A stretch of 64,000 nucleotides of DNA, from positions 103,236-167,235 of the forward strand of contig NZ_PJMC01000012.1 of NCBI RefSeq assembly GCF_002892795.1. Reading direction: 5' to 3'. The position numbers and the translations under genes were made by a program. Below the pieces are notes generated by a model. It had not been told where the DNA came from. It saw only the letters and a list, made by a program, of their open reading frames with translations, and ran no database searches. Positions 35,942 to 44,872 of the stretch are shown here, one piece after another (the stretch's first letter is position 1; each line of letters begins with the position of its first letter). Source of the DNA: Arthrobacter sp. AFG20 (GTDB lineage: Bacteria; Actinomycetota; Actinomycetes; Actinomycetales; Micrococcaceae).

Positions 35942-37453
35942 ATGTCTACCAAAGTCACGTCCAATTCGTCTGGCGAACCTGCCCGGGAGCCGGCCGCTCC
36001 CGTTGCAGCCCCGGCCGCAGCGCCGGCCCCGGCCGCAGCAACTACCTCGGACAGGATGTCCCGCGAGTCCGTGACGGTTATCGTCACGCTCCTGGTGGCC
36101 ACCTTCGTGGTGATCCTGAACGAAACCATCATGAACGTTGCACTGCAGCGGCTCATGGTGGACCTGCGCGTCGATGCCCCCACGGTGCAGTGGCTCTCCA
36201 CCGGGTTCATGCTGACCATGGCGGTGGTGATTCCGACTACCGGCTTCATCCTCCAGCGGCTGTCCACGCGGTCCGTCTTCCTCCTGGCCATGGGCCTGTT
36301 CGCCGGCGGTACGGCGCTTGCCGCAGCGGCGCCCGGCTACGGGATCCTCCTGCTGGCACGGATCATTCAGGCCGGCGGCACCGCCATCATGCTTCCGCTG
36401 CTGATGACCACCATCCTCACGCTGGTGCCGCTGGCCCGCCGCGGCGCCGTGATGGGCAACGTCAGCATCGCCATCTCCGTTGCACCGGCCATGGGGCCCA
36501 CCGTCTCCGGGTTCATCCTGCAGCACTTCTCGTGGCGCTTCATGTTCATCTTCGTTCTGCCCATCGCACTGGCCGCGCTGGCCATCGGTGCAAAGTTCCT
36601 GACCAACGTCGGCGAGACCGAAAAGTCCAGGCTCGACTTCCTCTCCGTGGTGCTGACCGTCCCGGCCTTCGGCGGCCTCGTCTACGGCCTCAGCCAGATC
36701 GGCGGCGGCCACGGCGGCAGCAGCGGCCCGAGCACGCTGGCCGTCGTGGCGCTGGTTCTTGGCGTCGCCGGCCTTGCCGCGTTCACGTTCCGCCAGCTCC
36801 GGCTGCAGAAGTCCGAGGCCCCGCTGCTGGACCTGCGGGCCTTCAACTTCCGGATGTTCACCGTCTCCGTGCTGCTGATGGTGGTGTCCATGGTGGCCCT
36901 GTTCGGCGCCGTGATCCTGCTGCCGCTGTACCTGCAGGAAATCCGCGGCCTGCAGTCCCTCGAGACCGGGCTGGCCCTGCTGCCCGGCGGCCTCGCCATG
37001 GGCCTGCTCGGCCCGGTGATCGGCCGCCTGTTCGACAAGGTGGGGCCGCTGCCGCTCACGGTCACCGGATCCTCTTTGATGGTCCTGACGCTGTGGCAGT
37101 TCTCGATGCTCGACGCCGGCACTCCGGTCTGGTGGATCGTCACCCTGCACGTCGGGCTCAGCTTCGGGCTGGCGCTGCTCTTCACGCCCGCGTTCACCAC
37201 CGGCCTGAACCCGCTGCCGCCGCACCTGTACTCGCACGGCTCGGCCATCATGAGTACCCTGCAGCAGGTGGCCGGCGCGGCGGGCACGGCGCTGCTCGTG
37301 TCCATCTTCGCCGTCGTTTCGGCGGGCTCCGGCCTCGTTGCGGGCATGAACGCAGCATTCCTGACGGCAACCGTCATAGCCGTTGCCGCCGTCGTCCTCT
37401 CCTCGATGATGCGGAAGACAGCAGGCGCCGAAGGCGCACCCGCGGCCCACTAA
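35942..37453 (+). CDS. DHA2 family MFS multidrug exporter
   Basis: A 14-segment drug:proton antiporter of the EmrB/QacA group, 503 residues. It has an Ala/Pro-rich N-terminal tail of about 35 residues (residues 13-35), then motif LNETIMNVALQRLMVDL and PTVQWLSTGFMLTMAVVIPTTGF characteristic of this family, and the motif C-like GPTVSGFILQ. Substrate is unknown. ATG at 35942 has GAGGG upstream; an in-frame ATG at 35861 is less likely. No regulator gene is adjacent. It ends next to a strong palindrome and interrupts the usual panC-to-lysS gene order. Confidence 0.9.
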   Translation: MSTKVTSNSSGEPAREPAAPVAAPAAAPAPAAATTSDRMSRESVTVIVTLLVATFVVILNETIMNVALQRLMVDLRVDAPTVQWLSTGFMLTMAVVIPTTGFILQRLSTRSVFLLAMGLFAGGTALAAAAPGYGILLLARIIQAGGTAIMLPLLMTTILTLVPLARRGAVMGNVSIAISVAPAMGPTVSGFILQHFSWRFMFIFVLPIALAALAIGAKFLTNVGETEKSRLDFLSVVLTVPAFGGLVYGLSQIGGGHGGSSGPSTLAVVALVLGVAGLAAFTFRQLRLQKSEAPLLDLRAFNFRMFTVSVLLMVVSMVALFGAVILLPLYLQEIRGLQSLETGLALLPGGLAMGLLGPVIGRLFDKVGPLPLTVTGSSLMVLTLWQFSMLDAGTPVWWIVTLHVGLSFGLALLFTPAFTTGLNPLPPHLYSHGSAIMSTLQQVAGAAGTALLVSIFAVVSAGSGLVAGMNAAFLTATVIAVAAVVLSSMMRKTAGAEGAPAAH

Positions 37454-37463
37454 GCGCACATTA

Positions 37464-37533
37464 AAAGCAACGCGGGGTCAGTTCGCGCCCAATCCGGAGG
37501 CTCAAAGGGCGCGAAGTGACCCCGCGTTGCTTT
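37464..37533. repeat. Near-perfect 27-base palindrome, possible bidirectional terminator
   Basis: Arms at 37464-37490 and 37507-37533 pair with a single mismatch around a 16-base loop. The outer ends are AAAG/CTTT, so both converging genes (exporter and hydrolase) could terminate here. The stem is far longer than an ordinary terminator. Confidence 0.8.
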
Positions 37534-37535
37534 GA

Positions 37536-38372
37536 TTAGCCGGCGAAGAAGTCGCTGAGCTCGGTGATGAGCCTGTCCGGGGCGCGGTTGACGCCGTCGT
37601 GCCCGAAGCCGGGCAGGATGGTGTAGCTGGAGCCGGAGAGGACGTCGTGGATCTGGCCGCAGGCCACGCCGAAGTAGGCCGGGCTCTTCTCGCCGACGAT
37701 GATGAGCGTCTCCAGCGGCAGCGCCAGGAACGGTTCGGCCGGCATGTCCGCGGCGATGATTGCCTTGATCTCCCGGACGCCGGTGCGCATCATTTCGCGC
37801 ATCTGCTTGCCCACCGTGGTTCCCGCCGTGAGCTTATTGGCGAGGGTCATCATGGACAGCGGCATGCGGGAGGAGAAGGCGCTTTCAGCCTCGAGCCCGC
37901 GGAGCAGGACGGCGAGGGCGCGGTCGTCGTCTCCGGTCGCCGTCGCCCGTTCGTATTCGGTGGTCCAGCCCGCCGTGACACTGTGGTTGACGGAGACCGC
38001 GGGGTCGTACACGGCGAGCCGCTCCACTGGCAGGGTCCTGGCCGCGTGCAGGGCCACGGCCCCGCCAAAGCTGTGCCCGAAGACGTCGGTGCTGTCCGTG
38101 TGCTTCATGACCGTATCGAGGTCGCGGATGTCAACGTCCAGGGTGTAGTCGCCGGCCTGCTCTGAGGAGGCGCCCCGGCCGCGGCGGTTGAACGTGTGCA
38201 CCGGCCGGCCGAGGGCGGCGCTGAGCTTCTGCGCGAAGCGGGTGTAGTCCGCCGCCGTCACCATGGAGGCCGTAACCACAACCACGCCGGAGCCGGCAGG
38301 GGCCAGTTCCTCGCCCGTGCTGAACAGCTCGAGCTTGCCGCCGTCGGGTGTGCTGATGATCTCGCGAGTCAT
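37536..38372 (-). CDS. Alpha/beta hydrolase
   Basis: A 278-residue alpha/beta-hydrolase-fold protein. The nucleophile elbow is GHSFGG, preceded by FNRRGRGAS after strand 4 (lid region), with an acid in LIIVGEKSPAYFG and a His in PGFGHDGVN. The substrate is unknown. It is a tandem paralogue of the next gene (38433-39383), sharing the RRGRG block, the IRDL.xVMK segment and the REM block. ATG at 38372 is used. Confidence 0.85.
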   Translation of the reverse strand: MTREIISTPDGGKLELFSTGEELAPAGSGVVVVTASMVTAADYTRFAQKLSAALGRPVHTFNRRGRGASSEQAGDYTLDVDIRDLDTVMKHTDSTDVFGHSFGGAVALHAARTLPVERLAVYDPAVSVNHSVTAGWTTEYERATATGDDDRALAVLLRGLEAESAFSSRMPLSMMTLANKLTAGTTVGKQMREMMRTGVREIKAIIAADMPAEPFLALPLETLIIVGEKSPAYFGVACGQIHDVLSGSSYTILPGFGHDGVNRAPDRLITELSDFFAG

Positions 38373-38432
38373 GTTCCGAGCCTATCGGAGGCCGGCGTGT
38401 GCCGACAGCCAGCCGCTGGTGACAGCCGGCGG

Positions 38433-39383
38433 CTACCCGTGCCGGCGCTTCCTGCTCTGGGGACTAATGGTCCCGTCGGTGCCATTAAGGAAGCGGGCAA
38501 TCCGAATGGCCAGGCGTTTGCCCGGCCGGATCGGCCCCTCGTGCAGCTGGCCCGGAACCACCGCGAAGTCGATCGCCGGCACCGCCGACGCCAGCTGCCG
38601 GCCGGTGTCGGCGAAGTATCCCGGGCTCCAGCCGCCGCTGAGCATGAGCGTGGGGGTGGCCAGTTCCGTGAAATCCGCGAGCTCCGCGTCGGCGTCGAGC
38701 ACGGCCCGCATTTCCTTAACGGCCGTGGGCAGCAGCTCCCGCATTTCCGCGCCCACGTTGGTCCGGGCTGACATGATGCTGAGCATCCGCAGCGCGCCGA
38801 GGGGCAGGTAAGACAGCGGGCCGGCCGTGGCCAGCCCCTGCACCAGATGCGCCCAGGCATGGTTGAGCTGCCCGTCCGTCACGGCCTGCTCCAGTTCCGG
38901 CCGCCAGCGGTGGTGCAGGTTGCCGGAAAGGGACACCGCGGCGTCGTACGTGACCAGCCTGCGCAGCGGCATGTCGCGTGCCGCTTGGAGTGCCACGAAG
39001 CCGCCGAAGCTGTGCGCCACCACGTCCTCAGAACCCGTCGCCTTCATCACGGCGGCGAGGTCCCGGATCTCGGTCGCGACCGAATAGTCGTCCGGCTGCG
39101 GAGCGGAACCGGCGCGGCCGCGGCGGTTGTAGCAGTGCACCGGCCGGCTCAGCAGGAGGCTTAGGTTCCGGGCGAACGGCCGGTACAGCGCGTCGGTCAC
39201 CAGTGTTCCGTGGATGACGACGACGCCGGGCGCCGTCACCGGGGCCGGGTCACCCTGGGCGGCGGTGCTGGCGGCGGAGCCGTCGGAATTGCCGCCGTCG
39301 GCAGTGGTGAGCATGGCGGGCCTGAAGGAGTGCACCTCAAGCCGGTTGCCGTCGTCGTCCGTCTCAACTGTCCAGGTCTCCAC
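38433..39383 (-). CDS. Alpha/beta hydrolase (tandem paralogue)
   Basis: A 316-residue relative of the adjacent hydrolase. It has the block YNRRGRAGSAPQPDDYSV, the elbow AHSFGGFVALQAARDMPL and the acid-His region LSGGWSPGYFA and PGQLHEGPI. The N-terminal part is longer by about 35 residues, including a Ala/Gly-rich loop (residues 24-48). GTG at 39383 is the start. The pair is separated by 60 bases and is probably co-transcribed; substrate unknown. Confidence 0.83.
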   Translation of the reverse strand: METWTVETDDDGNRLEVHSFRPAMLTTADGGNSDGSAASTAAQGDPAPVTAPGVVVIHGTLVTDALYRPFARNLSLLLSRPVHCYNRRGRAGSAPQPDDYSVATEIRDLAAVMKATGSEDVVAHSFGGFVALQAARDMPLRRLVTYDAAVSLSGNLHHRWRPELEQAVTDGQLNHAWAHLVQGLATAGPLSYLPLGALRMLSIMSARTNVGAEMRELLPTAVKEMRAVLDADAELADFTELATPTLMLSGGWSPGYFADTGRQLASAVPAIDFAVVPGQLHEGPIRPGKRLAIRIARFLNGTDGTISPQSRKRRHG

Positions 39384-39411
39384 AGCCCGAGTCTATGCCC
39401 CACCCCCTCTT

Positions 39412-39474
39412 GAGTTTTTGTGCAGATATCGTGCCCAAATGGCCCCGGAAGTCCGAATATCTGGACAAAAACTC
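39412..39474. repeat. Palindrome upstream of lysS
   Basis: Arms of 18 bases (gagtttttgtgcagatat and atatctggacaaaaactc) pair with one mismatch around a 27-base loop. It lies between divergent genes and so cannot end either; operator or interspersed element. Confidence 0.65.
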
Positions 39475-39480
39475 CAAGGT

Positions 39481-39512
39481 GGGAAGTCCCGAACTCCTGG
39501 GCGGGAAGTCCC
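39481..39512 (+). promoter_or_regulatory. Two gggaagtccc decamers ahead of lysS
   Basis: The near-palindrome gggaagtccc occurs at 39481-39490 and 39503-39512, 22 bases apart (about two helical turns) and 10 bases before the lysS ATG. It may be an operator or affect translation initiation; coincidence is not excluded. Confidence 0.35.
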
Positions 39513-39522
39513 GGTAAACTTG

Positions 39523-41061
39523 ATGACTGTGACTTCCCAAAACACCCCCGCCCCCAAGAACGCCCCAGAACCGCTCGACGCCAGCGAACAGATGCGCATC
39601 CGCATGGAGAAGCGCGCCAAGCTGATCGAACGCGGGTCGGAGGCGTACCCGGTGGGTGTTGAGCGCACGCACTCGCTCAGTGAGATCCGCGAAAAGTACG
39701 CCCACCTGCAGGCCGACGAGACCACCGGCGACGTCGTCGGCGTCACCGGACGCGTGGTGTTTGTCCGGAACACCGGCAAGCTGTGCTTCGCAACGCTGCA
39801 GGAAGGCGGCACGGACGGCAAGGGCACCCGGCTGCAGGCCATGCTCAGCCTGGCGAACGTGGGCGAAGAGGCCCTCGCGGACTGGAAGGCCCTGGTTGAC
39901 CTGGGCGACCACGTTTTCATCAGGGGCGAAGTCATCTCGTCGCGCCGCGGTGAACTCTCCGTCATGGCCGAGTCCTGGTCCATGGCCTCCAAGGCGCTCC
40001 GCCCGCTGCCGGTGCTGCACGCCGAACTCAATGAGGAAACCCGCGTCCGCCAGCGCTACGTGGACCTGATGGTCCGCGACGAGGCGCGCGAGATGGTTTA
40101 CACCCGCGCCGCCATCACCCGCTCCATCCGCGAGACCCTGTTCCGCCACACCTACGTTGAGGTGGAAACGCCCATCCTGCAGCTGGTCCACGGCGGCGCC
40201 CTGGCCCGGCCGTTCGAAACGCACATGAACGCGTTCGACCAGAAGATGACGCTGCGCATCGCCACCGAGCTGTACCTCAAGCGCGCCGTCGTGGGCGGCA
40301 TCGACCGCGTCTACGACATGGGCCGCGTGTTCCGGAACGAGGGCGTGGACTCGACCCACAGCCCGGAGTTCACCACGCTTGAGTGCTACGAGGCCTGGGC
40401 AGACCAGTTCGTCATGGCCGAGCGCATCAAGGAGATCATCCTGGACGCCGCGGACGCCGTGGGTGCGGGACGCGTGCTCCAGACCGAAGCCGGGGAGATT
40501 AACCTCGACGGCGACTGGGCCTGGGTTGCCGTGTACCCGGGGCTTTCCGAGGCAGTGGGCCAGGAGATCACCCCGGACACCACGCTTGAGGAGCTGCGCG
40601 CCGTGGCCGCGAAGCACGATGTCAAGGTCGATCCCAAGTGGGACGCCGAGAAGCTGGCCGTGGAACTCTTCGGCGAAATCGTGGAACCCACCCTGCTGAA
40701 CCCCACGTACGTCTACGACTACCCGCCGTCCGCCCAGCCGCTGGCGCGCCCGCACCGGGAAGACGGCCGCCTGATCGAGGCCTGGGACCTGATCATCGGC
40801 GGCATGGAACGCGGAACCGCGTTCTCCGAGCTCATTGACCCGGTCATCCAGCGCGAACGTCTCACCCAGCAGTCCAGGCACGCCGCCGCCGGTGACGTCG
40901 AGGCCATGCAGCTGGACGAGGACTTCCTCCGCGCGCTGGAATACGGTGCGCCGCCCATGGGCGGAATCGGCCTGGGCATCGACCGCCTGGTCATGCTGTT
41001 TACCGGCGCCGGCATCCGCGAAACAATTCTCTTCCCGCTCCTCAAGCCCGAAGGCCACTGA
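39523..41061 (+). CDS. lysS: Lysine-tRNA ligase (class II)
   Basis: Charges tRNA-Lys. It has 512 residues. An N-terminal OB-fold anticodon domain (about 60-170) precedes the class II core with FRNEGVDSTHSPEFT (motif 2) and GIGLGIDRLVMLF (motif 3). ATG at 39523 is the first codon giving the expected N-terminus; GTG at 39529 is also possible. Neither has a strong ribosome site. The stop TGA overlaps the ATG of the next small gene by one base (TGATG). Confidence 0.96.
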   Translation: MTVTSQNTPAPKNAPEPLDASEQMRIRMEKRAKLIERGSEAYPVGVERTHSLSEIREKYAHLQADETTGDVVGVTGRVVFVRNTGKLCFATLQEGGTDGKGTRLQAMLSLANVGEEALADWKALVDLGDHVFIRGEVISSRRGELSVMAESWSMASKALRPLPVLHAELNEETRVRQRYVDLMVRDEAREMVYTRAAITRSIRETLFRHTYVEVETPILQLVHGGALARPFETHMNAFDQKMTLRIATELYLKRAVVGGIDRVYDMGRVFRNEGVDSTHSPEFTTLECYEAWADQFVMAERIKEIILDAADAVGAGRVLQTEAGEINLDGDWAWVAVYPGLSEAVGQEITPDTTLEELRAVAAKHDVKVDPKWDAEKLAVELFGEIVEPTLLNPTYVYDYPPSAQPLARPHREDGRLIEAWDLIIGGMERGTAFSELIDPVIQRERLTQQSRHAAAGDVEAMQLDEDFLRALEYGAPPMGGIGLGIDRLVMLFTGAGIRETILFPLLKPEGH

Positions 41062-41249
41062 TGATGGACTATGTCGCCGTGCTGCTGCCCTCGCTGGTGG
41101 TTGGCCTGATCTTCTGGTTCGCCATGAAGTCCATCTTTAACGCGGACAAGGCCGAACGCCAGGCCGAAGCCCGCGCACAGGCTGAAGCTGACGCACAGGC
41201 GGCAGCCGGAGATGATTCTCCCGAGTTGCCGACTGAATCAGACAAATAA
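41061..41249 (+). CDS. Small single-pass membrane protein (62 aa)
   Basis: Unnamed. One hydrophobic helix (residues 4-22, YVAVLLPSLVVGLIFWFAM) is followed by an alanine-rich charged helix (ADKAERQAEARAQAEADAQAAA) that looks like a coiled coil or cytoplasmic tail. It begins within the lysS stop codon, so translation is coupled. Found next to lysS in related actinobacteria; function unknown. Confidence 0.75.
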   Translation: MMDYVAVLLPSLVVGLIFWFAMKSIFNADKAERQAEARAQAEADAQAAAGDDSPELPTESDK

Positions 41250-41386
41250 CAGGCGACTTTTAATACCGCCAGTTATCCCCAAGGAACCATTGCGTGTTTT
41301 GACGCGTTGCCTTATTGGGGGAGATACTTCACGTGGATACATCCTGCTTATCTGATTACACGTCCTTTCCAAAAGAGAGATTTTTG

Positions 41387-41713
41387 ATGGCACAGAAAGT
41401 CAATATCGTCCTTGTGGACGATCTGGATGGGGGATCTGCGGACGAAACCGTTCGCTTCGGCCTGGATGGCGTCGGTTATGAAATTGACCTGTCCTCGGCC
41501 AATGCTTCAGAACTGCGGTCATCACTGGAACGTTTTGTTTCAGCGGGCCGCAAAACGTCCGGCGGCCGGCCTGCCCGCGTCAAGGCATCGGGCGGACGCA
41601 ACCAGGACTCTGCCCAGATACGCCAGTGGGCGCGGGATCACGGTTACACCGTAAACGCGCGCGGCCGTATTCAGGCGGAAATCCAGGAAGCCTACCAAAA
41701 GGCCAATTCCTAG
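41387..41713 (+). CDS. lsr2: Lsr2-type nucleoid-associated protein
   Basis: Histone-like, H-NS-analogous protein of 108 residues that binds AT-rich DNA and silences acquired genes in actinobacteria. The N-terminal dimerisation domain is KVNIVLVDDLDGGSADETV and the C-terminal helix pair carries the Arg-Gly-Arg hook at residues 92-94. ATG at 41387 follows AGAGAGA. The promoter region upstream (41250-41386) is AT-rich for this genome. It sits between lysS and clpC as in mycobacteria. Confidence 0.94.
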   Translation: MAQKVNIVLVDDLDGGSADETVRFGLDGVGYEIDLSSANASELRSSLERFVSAGRKTSGGRPARVKASGGRNQDSAQIRQWARDHGYTVNARGRIQAEIQEAYQKANS

Positions 41714-42203
41714 CCCGGTGCCCTGGCAGCCAGTTAGTGCACAAAACGTTCTGAATATATGCGTGGCGCCCCCGGTTGACGGGGGCGCTGCGCTTTAACC
41801 CGCCGTTGCCAGTCGCATTAATCAGAACCACTGTTAATCGGAGCCGCCGGCCGAACGGGTAATCCGGTCCGCCGGACAGCGGAATCCGACAATGCTCTCC
41901 AACCGGAAAACCTGCACCGCGGCAATCCGGGCGCTTTTACGCCGGCGGTGGGCAAGATGATCCGGGCCCTATGGAACATTCCAGGCGGTTGATTTCGGAC
42001 ACCCTGCCCAGCGAAACAATAAATGGCGCCTTGGTGGCACCCGGATGCTATCCAGGCCTACTCCGGCATTGCGCCGCAAGGCTGGTACGGCAGCTGAGGA
42101 GACCCCCGCAAGGCCCCCCGGTTTCCCCTGTGGCGAACAAGCTCCCCAAGTCAGGCTTCCCCCACGTAGCATCAAAGTACGTCGTAGCTAGGAGTGTGGC
42201 GAA
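41714..42203 (+). other. 490-base lsr2-clpC intergenic region
   Basis: No gene is supported. It begins with the lsr2 terminator. A candidate promoter-like AT-rich stretch lies around 41988-42025 (ttgatttcgg and aaacaataaat). A long leader to clpC follows, with AGGAG 9-10 bases before its ATG. I see no clear ClgR or CIRCE site. Confidence 0.55.
41766..41788 (+). terminator. lsr2 terminator
   Basis: A perfect 9-bp GC stem (gcgcccccg with cgggggcgc) with a 5-base loop, 53 bases after the lsr2 stop. Only a short T-stretch (cttta) follows. Confidence 0.68.
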
Positions 42204-44696
42204 ATGTTTGAGCGATTTACGGACCGTGCCCGTCGCGTAGTTGTGCTTGCCCAAGAAGAGGCACGCATGCTGAACCACAATTACATTGGTACCGAACACA
42301 TCCTCTTGGGTCTGATCCATGAGGGTGAGGGCGTTGCCGCCAAAGCTCTTGAGTCCTTGAGCATTTCGCTCGACGGCGTCCGCGAGCAGGTGCAGGAGAT
42401 CATCGGCCAGGGCCAGCAGGCTCCTTCCGGCCACATCCCGTTCACGCCGCGTGCAAAGAAGGTGCTGGAGCTTTCGCTGCGCGAAGCCCTGCAGCTCGGC
42501 CACAACTACATCGGCACGGAGCACATCCTGCTGGGACTCATCCGCGAGGGTGAGGGCGTGGCAGCCCAGGTGCTGGTGAAGCTCGGCGCCGACCTGAACC
42601 GGGTCCGCCAGCAGGTCATCCAGCTGCTCTCCGGCTACCAGGGCAAAGAGACCACCGGCGCCGGCGTCGGCCAAAGCCAGGCAGAGGGTACCCCCGCCGG
42701 CTCCGTTGTGCTGGACCAGTTCGGCCGGAACCTGACGCAGGCTGCCCGCGAGAACAAGCTGGACCCTGTGATCGGACGCGAGCAGGAAATGGAACGCGTC
42801 ATGCAGGTCCTTTCCCGCCGCACCAAGAACAACCCCGTACTGATCGGCGAGCCCGGCGTCGGCAAGACCGCCGTCGTCGAGGGCCTGGCCCAGGCGATCG
42901 TGCGCGGCGACGTGCCGGAGACCATCAAGGACAAGCAGCTGTACACGCTGGACCTTGGCTCCCTCGTGGCCGGCTCCCGCTACCGCGGTGACTTCGAAGA
43001 GCGCCTGAAGAAGGTCCTCAAGGAGATCCGCACCCGCGGCGACATCATCCTCTTCATCGACGAGATCCACACCCTCGTGGGTGCCGGTGCCGCTGAAGGT
43101 GCCATCGACGCGGCCTCCATCCTGAAGCCCATGCTGGCCCGCGGCGAGCTGCAGACCATCGGTGCCACCACCTTGGACGAGTACCGGAAGCACATCGAGA
43201 AGGATGCCGCCCTCGAGCGCCGCTTCCAGCCCATCCAGGTCAAGGAGCCCTCGGTTGCGCACGCGATCGAGATCCTCAAGGGCCTGCGGGACCGCTACGA
43301 GGCGCACCACCGCGTCACCATCACCGACGGCGCCCTCGCCTCGGCCGCGAACCTCTCCGAACGCTACATCTCGGACCGGTTCCTGCCGGACAAGGCGATC
43401 GACCTCATCGATGAAGCCGGTGCCCGGCTCCGCATCCGCCGCATGACCGCTCCGCCGGAGCTCAAGGAGATGGACGAGCGCATCTCCGAGCTGAAGATGG
43501 AGAAGGAGTCCGCGATTGATGCGCAGGACTTTGAAGGTGCAGCGTCGCTGCGCGACAAGGAGCAGAAGCTCATCACCGAGCGCTCCGAGAAGGAACGCCA
43601 CTGGAAGACCGGCGGCATGGACGACATCTCCGAGGTGGACGAGGACCTGATCGCCGAAGTCCTCGCGAACTCCACGGGCATTCCGGTGTTCAAGCTGACC
43701 GAGGAAGAATCCTCGCGACTGCTGAAGATGGAAGACGAGCTGCACAAGCGCGTTGTCGGCCAGAACGAGGCCATCAGGTCCCTGTCCCAGGCTATCCGCC
43801 GCACCCGTGCAGGCCTGAAGGACCCCAAGCGTCCGGGTGGCTCGTTCATCTTCGCCGGCCCCACAGGCGTCGGCAAGACCGAACTCGCCAAGGCCCTCGC
43901 GGAGTTCCTGTTCGGTGAAGAGGACGCCCTGATCACCCTGGACATGTCCGAGTACTCCGAGAAGCACACGGTATCGCGGCTCTTCGGTGCACCTCCGGGC
44001 TACGTCGGCTACGAAGAAGGCGGACAGCTGACCGAAAAGGTCCGCCGCCGTCCGTTCTCCGTGGTCCTGTTCGACGAAGTTGAGAAGGCCCACGCCGACC
44101 TCTTCAACTCACTGCTGCAGATCCTGGAAGACGGCCGCCTGACCGACTCCCAGGGCCGTGTGGTGGACTTCAAGAACACTGTAATCATCATGACCACCAA
44201 CCTCGGTACCCGGGACATTTCGAAGAGCGTTGCCACTGGCTTCCAGTCCGGCACGGACACCACCACCGGCTACAACCGGATGCGCGCCCGGGTCACCGAG
44301 GAGCTGAAGCAGCACTTCCGCCCCGAGTTCCTCAACCGTGTTGACGACGTTGTGGTGTTCCCGCAGCTGACCCAGGACGAGATCATCGAGATCGTGGACA
44401 TGTTCGTGACCCGCCTGGAGAAGCGCCTCAAGGACAAGGACATGGGCATCGAGCTGACCAAGGCGGCCAAGGTGCTCCTGGCCACCCGCGGCTACGATCC
44501 CGCCATGGGTGCCCGGCCGCTGCGCCGCACCATCCAGCGCGAGATCGAGGACCAGCTCTCCGAGAAGATCCTCTTCGGAGAATTGCACCCCGGCGACATC
44601 GTGGTGGTGGATGTGGACGGCGAAGGCGACGACGCGAAGTTCACCTTCGCCGGCAACGCCAAGCCGCGCATCCCGGAAATCGCCCCGAGCGCCTAG
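42204..44696 (+). CDS. clpC: ATP-dependent Clp protease ATP-binding subunit ClpC
   Basis: Class 2 AAA+ unfoldase, 830 residues, that feeds substrates to ClpP. Two N-domain repeats ([20 protein letters not shown] and [20 protein letters not shown]) come first. Walker A motifs are GEPGVGKT at 215-222 and GPTGVGKT at 552-559. A UVR motif ([32 protein letters not shown] region, about residues 425-455) distinguishes ClpC from ClpA. The C-terminal domain 2 is complete. AGGAG precedes the ATG. Confidence 0.97.
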   Translation: MFERFTDRARRVVVLAQEEARMLNHNYIGTEHILLGLIHEGEGVAAKALESLSISLDGVREQVQEIIGQGQQAPSGHIPFTPRAKKVLELSLREALQLGHNYIGTEHILLGLIREGEGVAAQVLVKLGADLNRVRQQVIQLLSGYQGKETTGAGVGQSQAEGTPAGSVVLDQFGRNLTQAARENKLDPVIGREQEMERVMQVLSRRTKNNPVLIGEPGVGKTAVVEGLAQAIVRGDVPETIKDKQLYTLDLGSLVAGSRYRGDFEERLKKVLKEIRTRGDIILFIDEIHTLVGAGAAEGAIDAASILKPMLARGELQTIGATTLDEYRKHIEKDAALERRFQPIQVKEPSVAHAIEILKGLRDRYEAHHRVTITDGALASAANLSERYISDRFLPDKAIDLIDEAGARLRIRRMTAPPELKEMDERISELKMEKESAIDAQDFEGAASLRDKEQKLITERSEKERHWKTGGMDDISEVDEDLIAEVLANSTGIPVFKLTEEESSRLLKMEDELHKRVVGQNEAIRSLSQAIRRTRAGLKDPKRPGGSFIFAGPTGVGKTELAKALAEFLFGEEDALITLDMSEYSEKHTVSRLFGAPPGYVGYEEGGQLTEKVRRRPFSVVLFDEVEKAHADLFNSLLQILEDGRLTDSQGRVVDFKNTVIIMTTNLGTRDISKSVATGFQSGTDTTTGYNRMRARVTEELKQHFRPEFLNRVDDVVVFPQLTQDEIIEIVDMFVTRLEKRLKDKDMGIELTKAAKVLLATRGYDPAMGARPLRRTIQREIEDQLSEKILFGELHPGDIVVVDVDGEGDDAKFTFAGNAKPRIPEIAPSA

Positions 44697-44735
44697 CACT
44701 GGGCGCTTGGCACCCAGCCGCACTCCAGCGCCAAG

Positions 44736-44773
44736 AGGCCCCGTCAGCCCCCGAAAGGGAGCAGGCGGGGCCT
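44736..44773 (+). terminator. clpC terminator
   Basis: A 10-bp stem with one G-U pair (aggccccgtc with ggcggggcct), followed by TTTT. It lies 40 bases after the clpC stop. Confidence 0.8.
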
Positions 44774-44872
44774 TTTGCTTGCGCTCCCGCCGGCAAAAGA
44801 GGTCTGAAAGTACTGTTTCACTAATAGTGAACCCTTCTGTGATCCAGTGCACAGGAGGTGTTGAATCGGCAC

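Noticed and set aside
35153..37459. Open frame of 768 codons antisense to panC and the MFS gene
   Set aside because: A low-complexity His/Gln/Gly-rich translation that crosses two real genes; a shadow.
39214..39522. N-terminal extension of LysRS
   Set aside because: It overlaps the divergent hydrolase and a palindrome and shows no homology.
42048..44093. Open frame of 681 codons antisense to clpC
   Set aside because: Shadow of clpC, with no ribosome site or recognisable domain.
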